DNA of 64,000 bases from Plantago major (Eukaryota > Streptophyta > Magnoliopsida > Lamiales > Plantaginaceae): positions 21,945,646 through 22,009,645 of the forward strand of contig CM048843.1 of the NCBI GenBank assembly GCA_026545765.1, written 5' to 3'. Made by a program: the position numbers and the translations under genes. Each line of letters begins with the position of its first letter. Within the stretch, counting starts at the first letter, position 1. Below the pieces are notes generated by a model, which did no database searches, was not told the DNA's origin, and saw only the letters and a program-made list of their open reading frames with translations. This document shows, one piece after another, positions 10,244-22,200 of the stretch.

Positions 10244-11506
10244 GAAAGTTACTGGAAAAATACTCCATTTGGTCCTGTATATTTGATGCTCTGCCCATTT
10301 GGTCCTGTATATTTTAAACTACCACAATTGGTCCTGTAAGTTATCTAAATTTTTAATTTTGGTACTCCGTTGACAACTCCGGATAGGCGAATTAAAATAA
10401 AGTCTAGTTCATCCCCAATTCAAAAGAACTCGTGAATTAGTATCAATTCACCTCCTAATTCTCCCCTCTAATTCGCGAACTGAGAAAAATAAATATATGA
10501 AGCGGAAATATTGAACACTCATCTTCCCCCTAATCCAAAATTATTGTTCTCTCACCGTCCAAGCATGATATTTTTCTAAAATATATACCAATACCATAAA
10601 CAAATCTGAAGCAATTGAACGGCTATTCAATCATAACCTCAAAGCAACTAACTAGACTATTTAACAATAAACTCAAATTAAAAATCAACCATTAGAACAA
10701 AAAGGCTATTCAACCAACAATAATAAAAAAACATAATTAAAAAGGGAAAAAGAAGATACAATTACAGGACCAATTTCATTATTCCTAATTGTTAGGAATA
10801 TCTGTTTAGATTTTGATCAGCAACCTAATGACTTATCTTAGCTCAGAAAGGTGGTTAGTACTCTTGGTCCACTTGAACACTGTAAAAGAGGAAACTCACT
10901 AAGTATGATAGTCTAGCAAATCTTGTATATGATGTTAGGTCTCGAAATGTAATTTTATTTTCTAAAGAAGACCAAGAAGAAGACTTCCAGCAGGAAAAGT
11001 TCAACGGATTTGAAGATTTGAAGACTGCACAAGATTGCTGAAGACAAAGGTTTTTCAGATACCTATATCCAGATATCTTGAAGAAACAAGTGTTTCGAAA
11101 CACAAGTGTTGCAAAAGATATATGAGAATAAAAGGTTTCTGAGACGAGGAAAGTGCCCACAGATATCTACGCTCAGATACCCTGGATATAAACTATGTTT
11201 CTGAAAAAGAAATATTTTATAACAAAGTTGTTTCAACAAATGGTATATGGAGTTGTGATAATCGATGGAAAAGAACATGCAAAGTTTCAGAAAACTCTGA
11301 TTGTATAAAGATCTCTGATACCATGCATAGTTCCGTTGGCACTACATGACAAAATATAATACAGTGCATTAAAAGCGCAGATGTAATTATGCGAACAAAA
11401 GCGGTAACCAAGAAGAAGACAAACTCGCTAAAGATTATATTCAGATATCAATAGTTTGAATTTGATTTAAGCCTAACGGATACTATTCAAACGGCACTCA
11501 AATTCA

Positions 11507-11518
11507 TCTATAAATATC
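11507..11518 (+). promoter_or_regulatory. LTR TATA box
   Basis: TCTATAAATATC, conserved in the other LTR copies apart from B. Transcription would start near 11540, which puts the structured modules in the transcribed leader. The start site is inferred from spacing only. Confidence 0.6.
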
Positions 11519-11900
11519 AACACTTAGACTGCTTGAGAACACACACACACACATAACACTGAACTTACATTGAATACTCACACACAAGCTCTCTCAAGCA
11601 ACTACTTACCTTCAAGCTTTCTGTTGCGACCAAAGCTCTTGATTCTAAGTAGCACAAAAGTTCTAAGTGTCCTGATCCTTAACAAGCATTGTTATCTGTG
11701 AAGGAGTTGAACTAAGATTTCATATCTGAGATTCATTCTCTGGAACACTTACAATAGACTTGGGTCAGTAAAGAACAAGATACCATACATTGAAAAGTGT
11801 ATTAAGTATACTTGATTCATAGAGCTATCTGAATAACTGAATAAGTTATTTAAGAAGCTCACCTGACAAACAAACCTAAAACCAACACCATAATCGGCGT

Positions 11901-12051
11901 GGAGTATAGGAAGTACTTAGTTTGGGAAACTAAGGAATAACTCTAAGGTTGCTGAGCACAGGAAGTACTTAGCTTGGGAAGCTAAGGAATAGCTCAAAAA
12001 GGTTTCTGAGTACAGGAAGTACTTGGCTGTGAAGGCCGGGGAATAACTCAG
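11901..12051 (+). other. Three tandem two-stem modules in the LTR (possible structured RNA)
   Basis: Three units, 52-53 bases apart, share an outer stem, an internal loop AGGAAGTA/GGAATA, an inner stem and a short apical loop. Outer stems are GGAGT/ACTCT (ACTCC in other copies), TGAGC/GCTCA and CTGAGT/ACTCAG. Inner stems are CTTAGTTT/AAACTAAG, CTTAGCTT/AAGCTAAG and CTTGGC/GCCGGG with G-U pairs. Both stems thus change in pairs while the unpaired words stay constant. The same modules are present in the other three LTRs. Function unknown. Confidence 0.7.
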
Positions 12052-12441
12052 GGGGAACACTTGGTTGGGAACCTAGTGTATTTAGGAATCAACAGAAGAT
12101 ATCTGTAAGGTTAACTCATTTATTTGTCTTAGTGTATTCTAGGTCTGAGAAAGGCCGAAGTGTATTAGTTGAGAGATTACGCCACCTTCAGATACCACTA
12201 TAAAAAGACTTGTGTTATTTACTTTCTGCAGTTTATTACTTGCTTTACTTATCTTGCAAAGTACTTACACACATCTTGTTGAGCACGTGTACTTATCACA
12301 TAAAAGTCTTCCGCTCTCTGAAATTAAGTATCAGATATCTATACAGATATATGAGAAACTGTGTTTATCGACAAAAGTTTTAAAAGACTATTCACCCCCC
12401 CCCCTCTAGTCTTTTACTTTGCCGTTATCTGGACCAACAAG

Positions 12442-12453
12442 TGGTATCAGAGC
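12442..12453 (+). other. Primer-binding site (tRNA-Met type)
   Basis: TGGTATCAGAGC two bases after the LTR end, the usual initiator tRNA-Met site of plant copia elements. Confidence 0.9.
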
Positions 12454-12557
12454 AGGAGGTTCCCAAGCCTTCAGCACTGAACCTAGATCCCAGATAAGTG
12501 CTCACTAACTGCTTTTCACCTACACTTGATTCGTTTGTTTAGTTTGTTTGCTGCAGG

Positions 12558-15000
12558 ATGTCGTTAAGTGTCGCCCCAATTCTAAAGCCAGAGAATTATG
12601 AAAAATGGAAGAACAACATGATGCTCCACCTAGAAGCCATCAGTGATGAAATGATCGAAGTAATAAAGAATGGCCCAATAGTCATTCAACAACTCAAGCA
12701 AGTCATAGAGGTTTCTAATGGTAGAAACAGAGAACAAAGCGATGGGTCTTCCGCAGACGAGATCGTCAACGTTGGGAGACCTACCAGTCAAGTTATTTAC
12801 GAACCAAAGCCCAGAGAGCTCTGGACATCGGAAGATGCCAAGAGAAATCGACTGGATGGTCAGGCTCGTAATATCATCATACGTTATACTCCAGAGCACA
12901 TATTATGGTGTAACCGGGTGCAAACAATGAAGTGGCTCGCAACTGATTCAAGAAATCTTTGCTGGCATTGAGAAAACAAAGGAAAACAAGTTCGAAGTTT
13001 TGAAGCTCAAATTCCAAAACTTTAAACAAGGTCCCACAGAGACTGTTGAAGAACTAGATTTCCGGTTTACAACACTTATGAGTGACATTGCTGCACTTGG
13101 TGAAAGTAATAGATATACCCAGTCAGAAAAGATTAAGACTATTGTGAGAAGTCTAAATCATAACTGGGAACACACAAAGTTTTTCTACTTTAACCAAGGA
13201 ATGCCAGATATCACTCCTGTAGAACTTTTCTCTCATCTTGCCACTGATGATTATGAGACAACTCAAAGAGAACAAACAACTGAGAAGTTGCTTTAGTTGC
13301 TCAAGGAACTTCTGAAAAGAAGAAAGGCGAGGAAGTGACTGAGGATGCTCTTGCTGTAAAGCAAATTGGAAAATATGTCAGTCGAGAAATTGAGAGAAGA
13401 AAAGCCAAAGAAAAGCTGAAAAAGCATCTAGGCTCAAACTACCACCAGTACAAAAATATGCAAAGCTCGCTGAACAAGTCGGCTCAGAAAGCATCAAGTA
13501 CTGAGGAAGCAGAAATCGGAAACGATATCTGTTTCTATTGTCAGAAACCTGGTCATTTCTAGAAGGATTGCCCTATCCTCAACAAACTAAAGACATGTGA
13601 CAAGAAAGACAGAAAAATCTTCAAAAGAAGTCAGAGAGCTATGCTCACTGAAGAAAGGAAAAATATTCAAATCCAACTGGATGCTCTAGATATTGAATCT
13701 GATTCTGAGGATGAGGATTCAGGTGATTCCACATTGCCTTCCCCAGAAATGTGCGGTGTCTCTCATGAAGTAATTGACTTTGGTCAAAAGAAGAAAGAAG
13801 TGTGTGGAATGGCTGAAGAAATCTTTCTAGATATCTCCAACATTGAACCTTGTCTAATGGCTGATGAGGTAACACATACTTCCTGTTATACTTATGAAAG
13901 TGATGAAGAGGGAATCAAGGATCTGGAAAAACTCAAAAGAGAACTTGATCTCTACGAAAGAGAATTTCTAATGATCCGAGCTAGAGCCGAAAGTTTTGAA
14001 GAAGAAAAGAATTCTCTTGAAAAGGAAAATTCTCAATTAATCAAGATATCTAAGAAAAAGGATGCTGAAAATGCATTTCTCAAGGCTCAGGTATCTGAGA
14101 CCAAAAAGTCACATAAAGAAGCAATGGCCAATCTTCAAAAGAAATGTGAAGATCTTCTTTCTGAGAATAAGGAACTCAAAAAGAAAGAACTATCTTTTCA
14201 ATCTTATGCCAAATCTAGTGACACTCTTACTGAAGTACAATCTTATTTAAGAGATCCTTCAGAAAAGAGAGGACTTGGGGTGGACAAACACACAGACAGT
14301 TCCACCACTTTGAATAAGAGTAATGAAGGACGAACATTTGTCAGTGCTCAGCAAGGTGATTCCCAATCAATCTACAATATCGGTCAGAAAGCTAAGATTG
14401 TCGATAAAGGAAAGGCAGTTGCGACCAAGCTTTTTTGGGAAAAACAAGTTCAAAGGAAAAATGTGGGAAATGTCTCTGAAAAGAAACATAACACTGAAAA
14501 GTGTAATCACCCACAGTGCTATGTCTCTCAAAAAGGAAAAATTGCAGGAGCTGACAAATTCTCCTATGTCACTTTTCTGGAAAGAAAATAGATTATCCAG
14601 AGACTAGCAAAGCTGCTGAGAAGAGATCTCAGATATTACCAGGTGCTCAGAACGGTATTAGCTATAAAGCCATCGGGAAACAACTTGCTCGTTAATACAA
14701 ACAAGAGCAAGAACGATGGTTAAAAGCTAGAATTGCTCAAAGCAATTATCAGAAGTGGAAGATAAATCAAGCCACTGAAAATCTGAATGCCAGGGCTAGA
14801 AGAAATCTGGCTAGGAAAGCTAAGTTTGCTGAGAAGCAGACTTAGAAACCTGACAGGTATCTGAAAGCACCAAGTGGAGCACCAAGGAAGAAAATAGTTC
14901 TTGACAACAATGATACAAATCATTTAACTAGGATTCCTCCTTATGTTCCTGTTAGACAAAAGAATGTTCCTAAGAAATTCATTCAAAAATGGATTCCTAC
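12558..15000 (+). pseudogene. gag region of copy A (fossil)
   Basis: The region starts with LSVAPILKPENYEKWKNNMM, the copia gag N-terminus. A UBN2-like block (FKQGPTETVEELDFRFTTLM) follows, then a CCHC-type knuckle CFYCQKPGHF and a long Glu/Lys-rich coiled-coil stretch typical of the long gag of SIRE-type elements. It forms the virus-like particle shell in active relatives. The region is broken in several places. Confidence 0.8.
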
Positions 15001-15067
15001 TGGAAGATTCTTTAGTCCAGATGGTTCCATTGTTGGTATGAGAACCTAATCTCCTGTTTCCTGTTTT

Positions 15068-18000
15068 GTGCAGAACACTCTAAAGACTAATTCAAAGTGG
15101 CATTTTGATAGTGGATGTGGGAAGCACATGACAGGAGACAAAGCAAATCTGATTGACTACAAAAATTGCAATGATGGACCAATTATCAGGTTTGCTGGAG
15201 GAGATGAAAATCCAACCATAGGTTTTGGCAATTTGAAGTTTGGAGCCCTTACAATCTCTGAAGTACTTCATGTAAAGGGATTGAAATATAATCTCCTAAG
15301 CATGAGTCAACTAGTGGACAAAGGGTACACTGTCAAGATCAAGTCAAAACTATGTAAAGTGATTGACAATGAGTCAAAGCAGACAGTCTTGGTTGCAAGG
15401 CGTAAAGGAAATCTTTATGTTGCTGATTGGGCATCCGCCACAACCGAAGAATGTCTCATGGTGAGTCAATCTGGCCACACTGAAGAAAATTGGCTATGGC
15501 ATAAAAGAATGAGTCACTTGAATTTCAAAACTCTGAATAAGCTAGCCAAGAAAGAGTTGATGGTTGGTTTACCCAAAATGACATATAGAAAAGAAGGTGT
15601 ATGCTCAGCTTGCCAAATGGGAAAACAATCCAAAACATCTTTCAAGCCTAAAACTAGACATTCCAGTGAAAGGACACTGCAAATGTTACATATGGATTTG
15701 TTTGAATCCTCTGTAACTAGTTATGCAGGAAAGAAGTATGGTCTGGTTGTTGTTGATGATTACTCAAGATTTACTTGGGTTGTCTTTCTCAAACACAAAT
15801 CTGATGCAAGGGTTGAGATACCTAACTTGCTGAATAAGCTCGAAGTCATGAAAAATGACAATGTATCTGTAATCGAGAGACCATCATCGCGAGTTTGTGA
15901 ACCAGTACATCAAAGAGTTTTGTACCTGCAAAGGTATACAACATCAACTATCTTCTGTAAGGACACCACAACAAAATGGTGTTTCTGAAAGAAAGAATAG
16001 GACCCTGAAAGAAGCAGCAAGAACAATGCTTGCTGACACTGAAATAAGTGAAATCTATTGGGTTAAAGCTGTAAACACAACATGCTACACTCAAAACAGA
16101 TGTCTGATTAACAAACACCATGATAAAACTCCTTACGAGCTTTTCATTGGTAGACCCCCAAGTATCAAGCATCTAAGGGTGTTTGGTTGCAGATGTTTCA
16201 TTCTCAACAATGGAAAAGCATACTGGAGAACATTTCAACCAAAGGCAGATGAAGGAGTATTTCTTGGTTATTCTCTGAATAGCAAAGCCTACAGAATCTA
16301 CAACAAAAGAACGCAAAAGATCGAAGAATCTGTTCATGTAGTGTTCTATGAAGGAAACAAGAAAGTACTCTTAAATGATGATCTCCCAGATAGGTTCAAA
16401 GAACTAATGATTAAAGATTCTGAAAAAGGATCCTCAGAAGGAAACAATTCTATCATTCAAATAGAGGATGAGTCTGACGATGAAAAGCAACCTATGCTTA
16501 GTAACAACCAGATGACTCTAAGACATGATGAAGAATTTCCTATGAGAACTCCAGAAATGGAGCAGTTCTCGAGAACCTTCATCATGGAGAGGTATCCGAA
16601 ATGAGATTCTTGAAATACAAGTCGGATATCTCTAACCTTTGAAAAAGTGTCAGATATCCATGGCATTTTCCATGTGTCAGATATCTTAGATACTGCACAA
16701 GTATCTCATCAAGATCATATTGATTCACATTCAAATCAAAATGATATTGATCCTACTAGTTCAAAACCCATTATGAAATGGATAAGAAATCATCCTGCAA
16801 AGGATGTGATTGGTCCCATAGACCAAGGAGTTAGAACTAGAAGAGCAATTGCTGAAAAAGCAAATTGTCTCTATGGATGTACATCTTAAACATTGAACCA
16901 AAGACTATAGAAGAAGCATTAAAGGATCAAGATTGGATCTCTGCAATGCAAGAAGAGTTGGATCAATTTGAGAGAAACAAAGTCTGGAAACTGGTTCCAT
17001 TTGATGACGGAATATCTGTAATCGGAACCAAGTGGGTTTTCAGAAACAAAATGAATGAGCCTGGTGAAATAACCAGAAATAAAGCTAGGTTGGTTGCCAA
17101 GGGATTCACCCAGACTGAAGGACTAGATTTTGATGAATCTTATGCACCAGTTGCAAGATTGGATGCAATAAGACTTTTTCTAGCCTTTGCAGCTCATAAT
17201 GACTTTCTGATTTATCAGATGGATGTCAAGAGTGCATTCCTAAATGGTGAACTTGCTGAAGAAGTCTATGTTGAGCAACCACCAGGTTTTGAAGTTTCCT
17301 CAGAAAGTAGGATGGTCTATAAGCTTCAGAAAGCTCTGTATGGGCTGAAACAAGCTCCAAGAGCATGGTATGATACATTGACCAGATACCTACTCGAAAG
17401 TGGTTTCAAGAAAGGAGGTGTTGATAAAACACTCTTCACATTGAACCATGATGGGAAACTACTTTTAGTTCAAGTATACGTTGATGACATTATATTTGGA
17501 TCTAAAGACAAGCAACTTTGTGAAGACTTTGCTGAACTCATGAAATGTAAATTTGAGATGAGCATGATGGGAGAATTGAATTACTTCCTAGGGCTACAAG
17601 TCAAGCAACTCAATGATGGAATATTCATTAGCCAAACAAAGTATGCAAAGGATATGCTCAACAAGTTTAATCTAAAGCCTTCTGAAAAGAATGCTAAGAT
17701 ACCAATGGGCATTGGAAAAGATGACCTATACTGAATCTGACAAGAGTATTGAAGAACACAAGTATAGGAAATTGATTGGGTCTCTACTGTACCTCACTAC
17801 AAGTAGACCTGATATTCAATATGCAGTTGGAGTGTGTGCTAGATTTCAGACAAATCCAATGCAATCACACTACAACATTGCCATGAAAATATTGAGGTAT
17901 GTAAAGGGTACTGTAGAAGTTGGATTGTGGTATCCAAAATATAGTGGATTGAGTTTGGTTGGCTATTCAGATGCCGACTATGCTGGATCATTGCTTGATA

Positions 18001-18428
18001 GAAAAAGCACCTCAGGAACTTGTCAATTTCTTGGTGCTAGATTGATATCTTGGTTCAGCAAGAAACAGAACTCAATTGCCACATCTACCACAGAGGCTTA
18101 ATATATTGCTACTGGATGTTGCGCTTCACAAATATTGTGGATACAACAACAACTCAGAGACTATGGACTCAATGAAGAGAAAACTCCCATTTTCTGTGAC
18201 AACACAAGTGCTATTGCCATAACTCAGAATCCTAAGTTTCATGCTAGAACAAAGCACATTGATGTTAGACACCACTTCATCAGAGACCACGTTGAAAAAG
18301 GCAATATAGAGATACTCAAGATTGGCACTGAAGACCAACTTGCAGATATCTTCACTAAGCCACTACAAGAAAGTAGATTCTTAGCCTTAAGACACAGTCT
18401 TGGACTAATGGAGTTACCAAAGAACTGA
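15068..18428 (+). pseudogene. pol region of copy A: protease, integrase, RT, RNase H (fossil)
   Basis: In order: the protease motif WHFDSGCGKHMTG; the integrase zinc region (LWHKRMSHLNFKTLNKL, then CSACQMGKQ) and catalytic core (LHMDLFE, TPQQNGVSERKNRT); the reverse transcriptase ([44 protein letters not shown]); and RNase H up to DQLADIFTKPLQESRF. Protease before integrase before RT is the copia order. A near-identical RT/RNase H portion occurs in copy B. Broken at a handful of places. Confidence 0.88.
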
Positions 18429-18475
18429 AAAAGTTCAGATATCTGAAGAAGATATCAATGGAGAGAGAAAAGGAA

Positions 18476-18583
18476 TCTGGAACGAGTATCCAGACAAGAG
18501 AAGAGGTATATGGAACGGGTATCCAGAAACCAAAGGCTAAAGGGTAAAATGACTATTTGAAAATCTCTGAGACGGGTACTCAG
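18476..18583 (+). other. Short hairpins with constant loop after pol (copy A)
   Basis: Three 15-19 base hairpins occur at 18476-18494, 18511-18525 and 18567-18583. Stems are TCTGGA/TCCAGA, TGGA/TCCA and CTGAG/CTCAG; the loop is ACGRGTA each time. The stems differ but still pair. A longer set occurs at the same place in copy B. The rest of the spacer, to the TATA at 19028, holds no gene. Confidence 0.65.
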
Positions 18584-19027
18584 ATATCTAGGTCACTCAG
18601 TGAGGGGGAACACAAAAGAGAATAGTACAATTGTCTGCAGTCAACTACCCTCTTGAAATTTGTATTATTTCTATCTTTGTGTAAAACTGTGAAAAGACAA
18701 CAAGTATAAGATAAACTCAGATACAAACAGTGTTCTCATTCACACAGAAACGTGACTCAGATAGCTAACAGCCAACATTCATTAAATGGGCACAATTACA
18801 TTTGTTGATTGTGATCATTGCTGAAGAAGAAATGGTGACCCTTGATGAAATGGGTGATTGATCTTTACAGCAGAGATTAATTCTCAGTAAATAGTGGACT
18901 GTTGAAATCCCAGCATGGCCCACTATGCATTTAATGCCGAACAAGCTTTTACCTACGCCTGTCTGCAATTCACAGATACATATATACAAAACCAATTTGT
19001 ATGTATATGTTTGTCTGAATTTCGTTG

Positions 19028-19040
19028 CTATATATATAGG
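19028..19040 (+). promoter_or_regulatory. Putative internal TATA box upstream of the 3' coding region
   Basis: CTATATATATAGG lies about 188 bases before the first Met of the 3' region. The same word at nearly the same distance precedes it in copy B (47465-47477). This suggests a separate transcript for the 3' region; the start of transcription is not shown. Confidence 0.5.
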
Positions 19041-19217
19041 ATTTTGGCAAAAGAAATCACTTTCGCCTAATCCAACATTCCGACTTGCACAAGAATAGCA
19101 AAAACCATTCTATTTTCTCTGCAAATCTCTGCTCCCAAATTAATTTTTCTGCAAAGAATCACTAATCTTACACCTTAATCTCTTTCAAACTTCGAAAAAC
19201 TTACGATATATAAAGAG

Positions 19218-22200
19218 ATGGCCCCCAAACGATCAACTACCCAGAAATCCCAAATTACTACTACTGGTACTGCTGAAAAGCAAACACCAGAGTTGGTAGT
19301 TATTAACAATCGATTGGTAGGGAATTTTAATCCCGATCATTGGACTTCAAATCACAGAATGATTTGGGGTGGTGCCATGATTGAGGAATACCTCACGACT
19401 GCTATTGAAAGTCAAGCCGACAGGAAGTTAATCCTTGACATGCTTGAAAAGGCACAAATCAAGGGTTTTCTATATCTCGTTCGGTGGAATCTCTTCACCG
19501 GATGTCTTGGAATTTTACAACAACTCTGTAATTATATCACGTATTCGAAGTCACTGCAATAGTGTCTATAAAAACAAAGGTCCAAGGAAAGGAAATCCTT
19601 CTGGACTTAACAACTTTCAACAAGTTGTTTAACCTTCAAGATCATGGAAAGGATTTTGAAATAGACACCAAGGATGATGATCTCCTTGAAGGTGTAAAAC
19701 AATTGTACAGTAATGTATGTAATCTTGAAAAATCAGATACACCCACTGACTTCAAGCTTGTTGACATCAGAACCAGACATCTGTTGGTTCACTGGGATGT
19801 GTTGGCATGCATTCTTCATAGATGCTTTGATGGTCTACAAGGAGGTGCTGACCAAATAAGCCAAGAACGCTGGATGGTGATGTTCTTATTGCAACAGCAA
19901 GACAAAAGGCTGGAAAACCCTTTCAATTGGGGAAAGTACGCCTTTATGAAATTTGTGAAGAAGATTCAAGGCTTTGAGCCTACAATCGCTAAGGGACTTG
20001 CTGAGCCAAAGGCCACAGTAAGCTATGGTCTAAAGATATGTTACTTGCTGGAGAAGCTTGGCATTGAGCTCAGAGAGAAGGCAGACATTGCCAATAGTAA
20101 CCTACTCTACAAATATGAGTATACGAACTTGATGAAAAAGGTTACTGGATCTCAGAAAGGTTCCAAGAAGCGAAAGACTGAAGAGGTATCTGAGGGAAAA
20201 GTTGCGACCAAGAAGCCCAGAACTTCACGAAAGAAGTCTGCTGGCAAATCAGAAGGCACACCCATTGAGGTTGTCGATTCCCAGATACCTGCCGTAGCTG
20301 CCGATGAACTCATCAATGCTGCAAAAGAGGTATCGGTTACTGAACAAGTAGACTCAGTAAGAGAAAGTGCTTTGAGAAATGTGAAGACTATTGCCGAAAG
20401 CCTTGCTGATGAACTTATCAATGCTGCTAAAGAAAGTAGTGATAGATGCAAGCCCTATCTGCAGAAACTGCAGGGATTATGGACCAATCAGTTCCTAATG
20501 CTTATGAGAGCTCTGACGATGAAGAGGATGAACTAGTCATCTCTCAAGTCCTAGAAAAATCGAAAAGGGCTAAGGTTACTGAAAAAGTAACTGGTGTAGA
20601 GGTATCTGAAGAAGAACTTACACCACAGGTTGCTGAACAAGCATCTGTTTTAAAGGTTGCTGAAGAAGCAACAGAGTCCAAGGTCACTGGACAAATTACA
20701 CCATCAGAGCAAGAAAGACTAAAGCATATTGAAGATGCTCTGATGAGTGATAGCTTAGTGTTGGAGGATACTGCCATTGCCTCAACACTCAACAGTCTGT
20801 CTCAAGCACAACAACCACAACAGCCAGATATGGATACTGCTGAAATGGTACTTGAGTTACAGATACCAAAGATATTTCATCTTGAAGAAAATCCTGCAAA
20901 AGAGCAGGTTCCCCAACTCAAAGAAAGGGATCAAACTGAGACATCCACTCAGAATGATCAACCAGGGGAGGCAACTGAGTTGCATACTCAGGAAAGGTCA
21001 GAAGTATCTGAAACTTCAAACAAAGAAGCTGAAATGGAACAACAAGACCAAAACATTGAAGAGTCACAAGTTCCAGAGACCAATCAGCCTGACACTGCTC
21101 AGGTAGCTGAATTGTTTAACTCTCTACTTGTGAAATTTTATGTTTATAAATCTTGTTACTTATAAAAAATTTCTTTGTTACAGGCTGAATTAGAAACAAA
21201 AGAGCAAGAGGAAGCTGCAAAGCTTGCCTCAGAGACTGAAAAGGAGGCTCCCATAGACTCACCACTTAAGGAACCTGAGCTTGTATTCCAGGTGAAACAT
21301 AGTTTATTAAGACATGACTTTTCAGAAATCTTTAATACACACGACTAACTCTTTGTTTCTAATAGGCTCCAACTGAGAAGGAAAATGATGAGGCTGAGAA
21401 GCCTAACTCATCAGAGAATCAACCAGAGACTGACAAAGTCTCTGAGGAACTTACATCTGAGCCTTCTATTAAGAAGGTATATATCTCAGATATCTATATT
21501 CTTTACGATATTAATTTAATCATTTTTTTTAAATACTTAACACTTTCTACTCATAGGCTCAAACAGAAGTAGAAGTTGCTGGGGAATTGCCCACTCAATC
21601 CCCTCAACCAATGGAAATTGATGAGGCCACCAAACCTTCATCACCCGAGAGAATACCATAGACTGTACAAGTTTCTGAGAGACAAGTATCTGATCCTCCT
21701 ACTGTGGAGGTGATTAACATCTCAGATATCAATTTGTCCAAGTGTTTCTCTCCTGATAAATTTCTAAGTGTTTTGTTGTATTTTAATCTCAGGATCAAAA
21801 AGAAAGAGAGGATGCTGAGGATCAAACTACCAAGTCTCCTCCTCGCACCAAGATATCTGAGGCACCTGGAACCTCAGTAGTCCAACCTTTTGAGCCTGCT
21901 GCAGTTGCAAAGGTAACACAGATACTTGACTACTCTAAAACCCAGATATCTACACAAGTTTTGAAACTAACTCAAAACTCTCTCTTTCAGGCTCAAAATA
22001 GTGCCAAGAAGGAGTCAAATGATGACTATGAGAACCTTCTTCCCTTCTTCAAGACTCATACCTTGCCAAAGCATATTCAATGCTTCAAGAAATGACAGAG
22101 GTTAAGGTGTTCTGATCTCTCTGAAATACTGAGAATCACAGATCAACCAACAAGACGAGCACGAGCTCTTGATCTGGAAACTATATCCACGCAATGTTCC

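Larger units (their letters stand above)
10790..12439 (+). repeat. 5' LTR of SIRE-type copy A
   Basis: 1650 bp, from TGTTAGGAATATCTG to GGACCAACA. It is homologous to the repeats at 25132-27042, 53511-55075 and 61631-63217 (minus). It holds a TATA box at about position 720, three two-stem modules, many CAGATATC words and a poly(C) tract just before its end. Confidence 0.92.
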
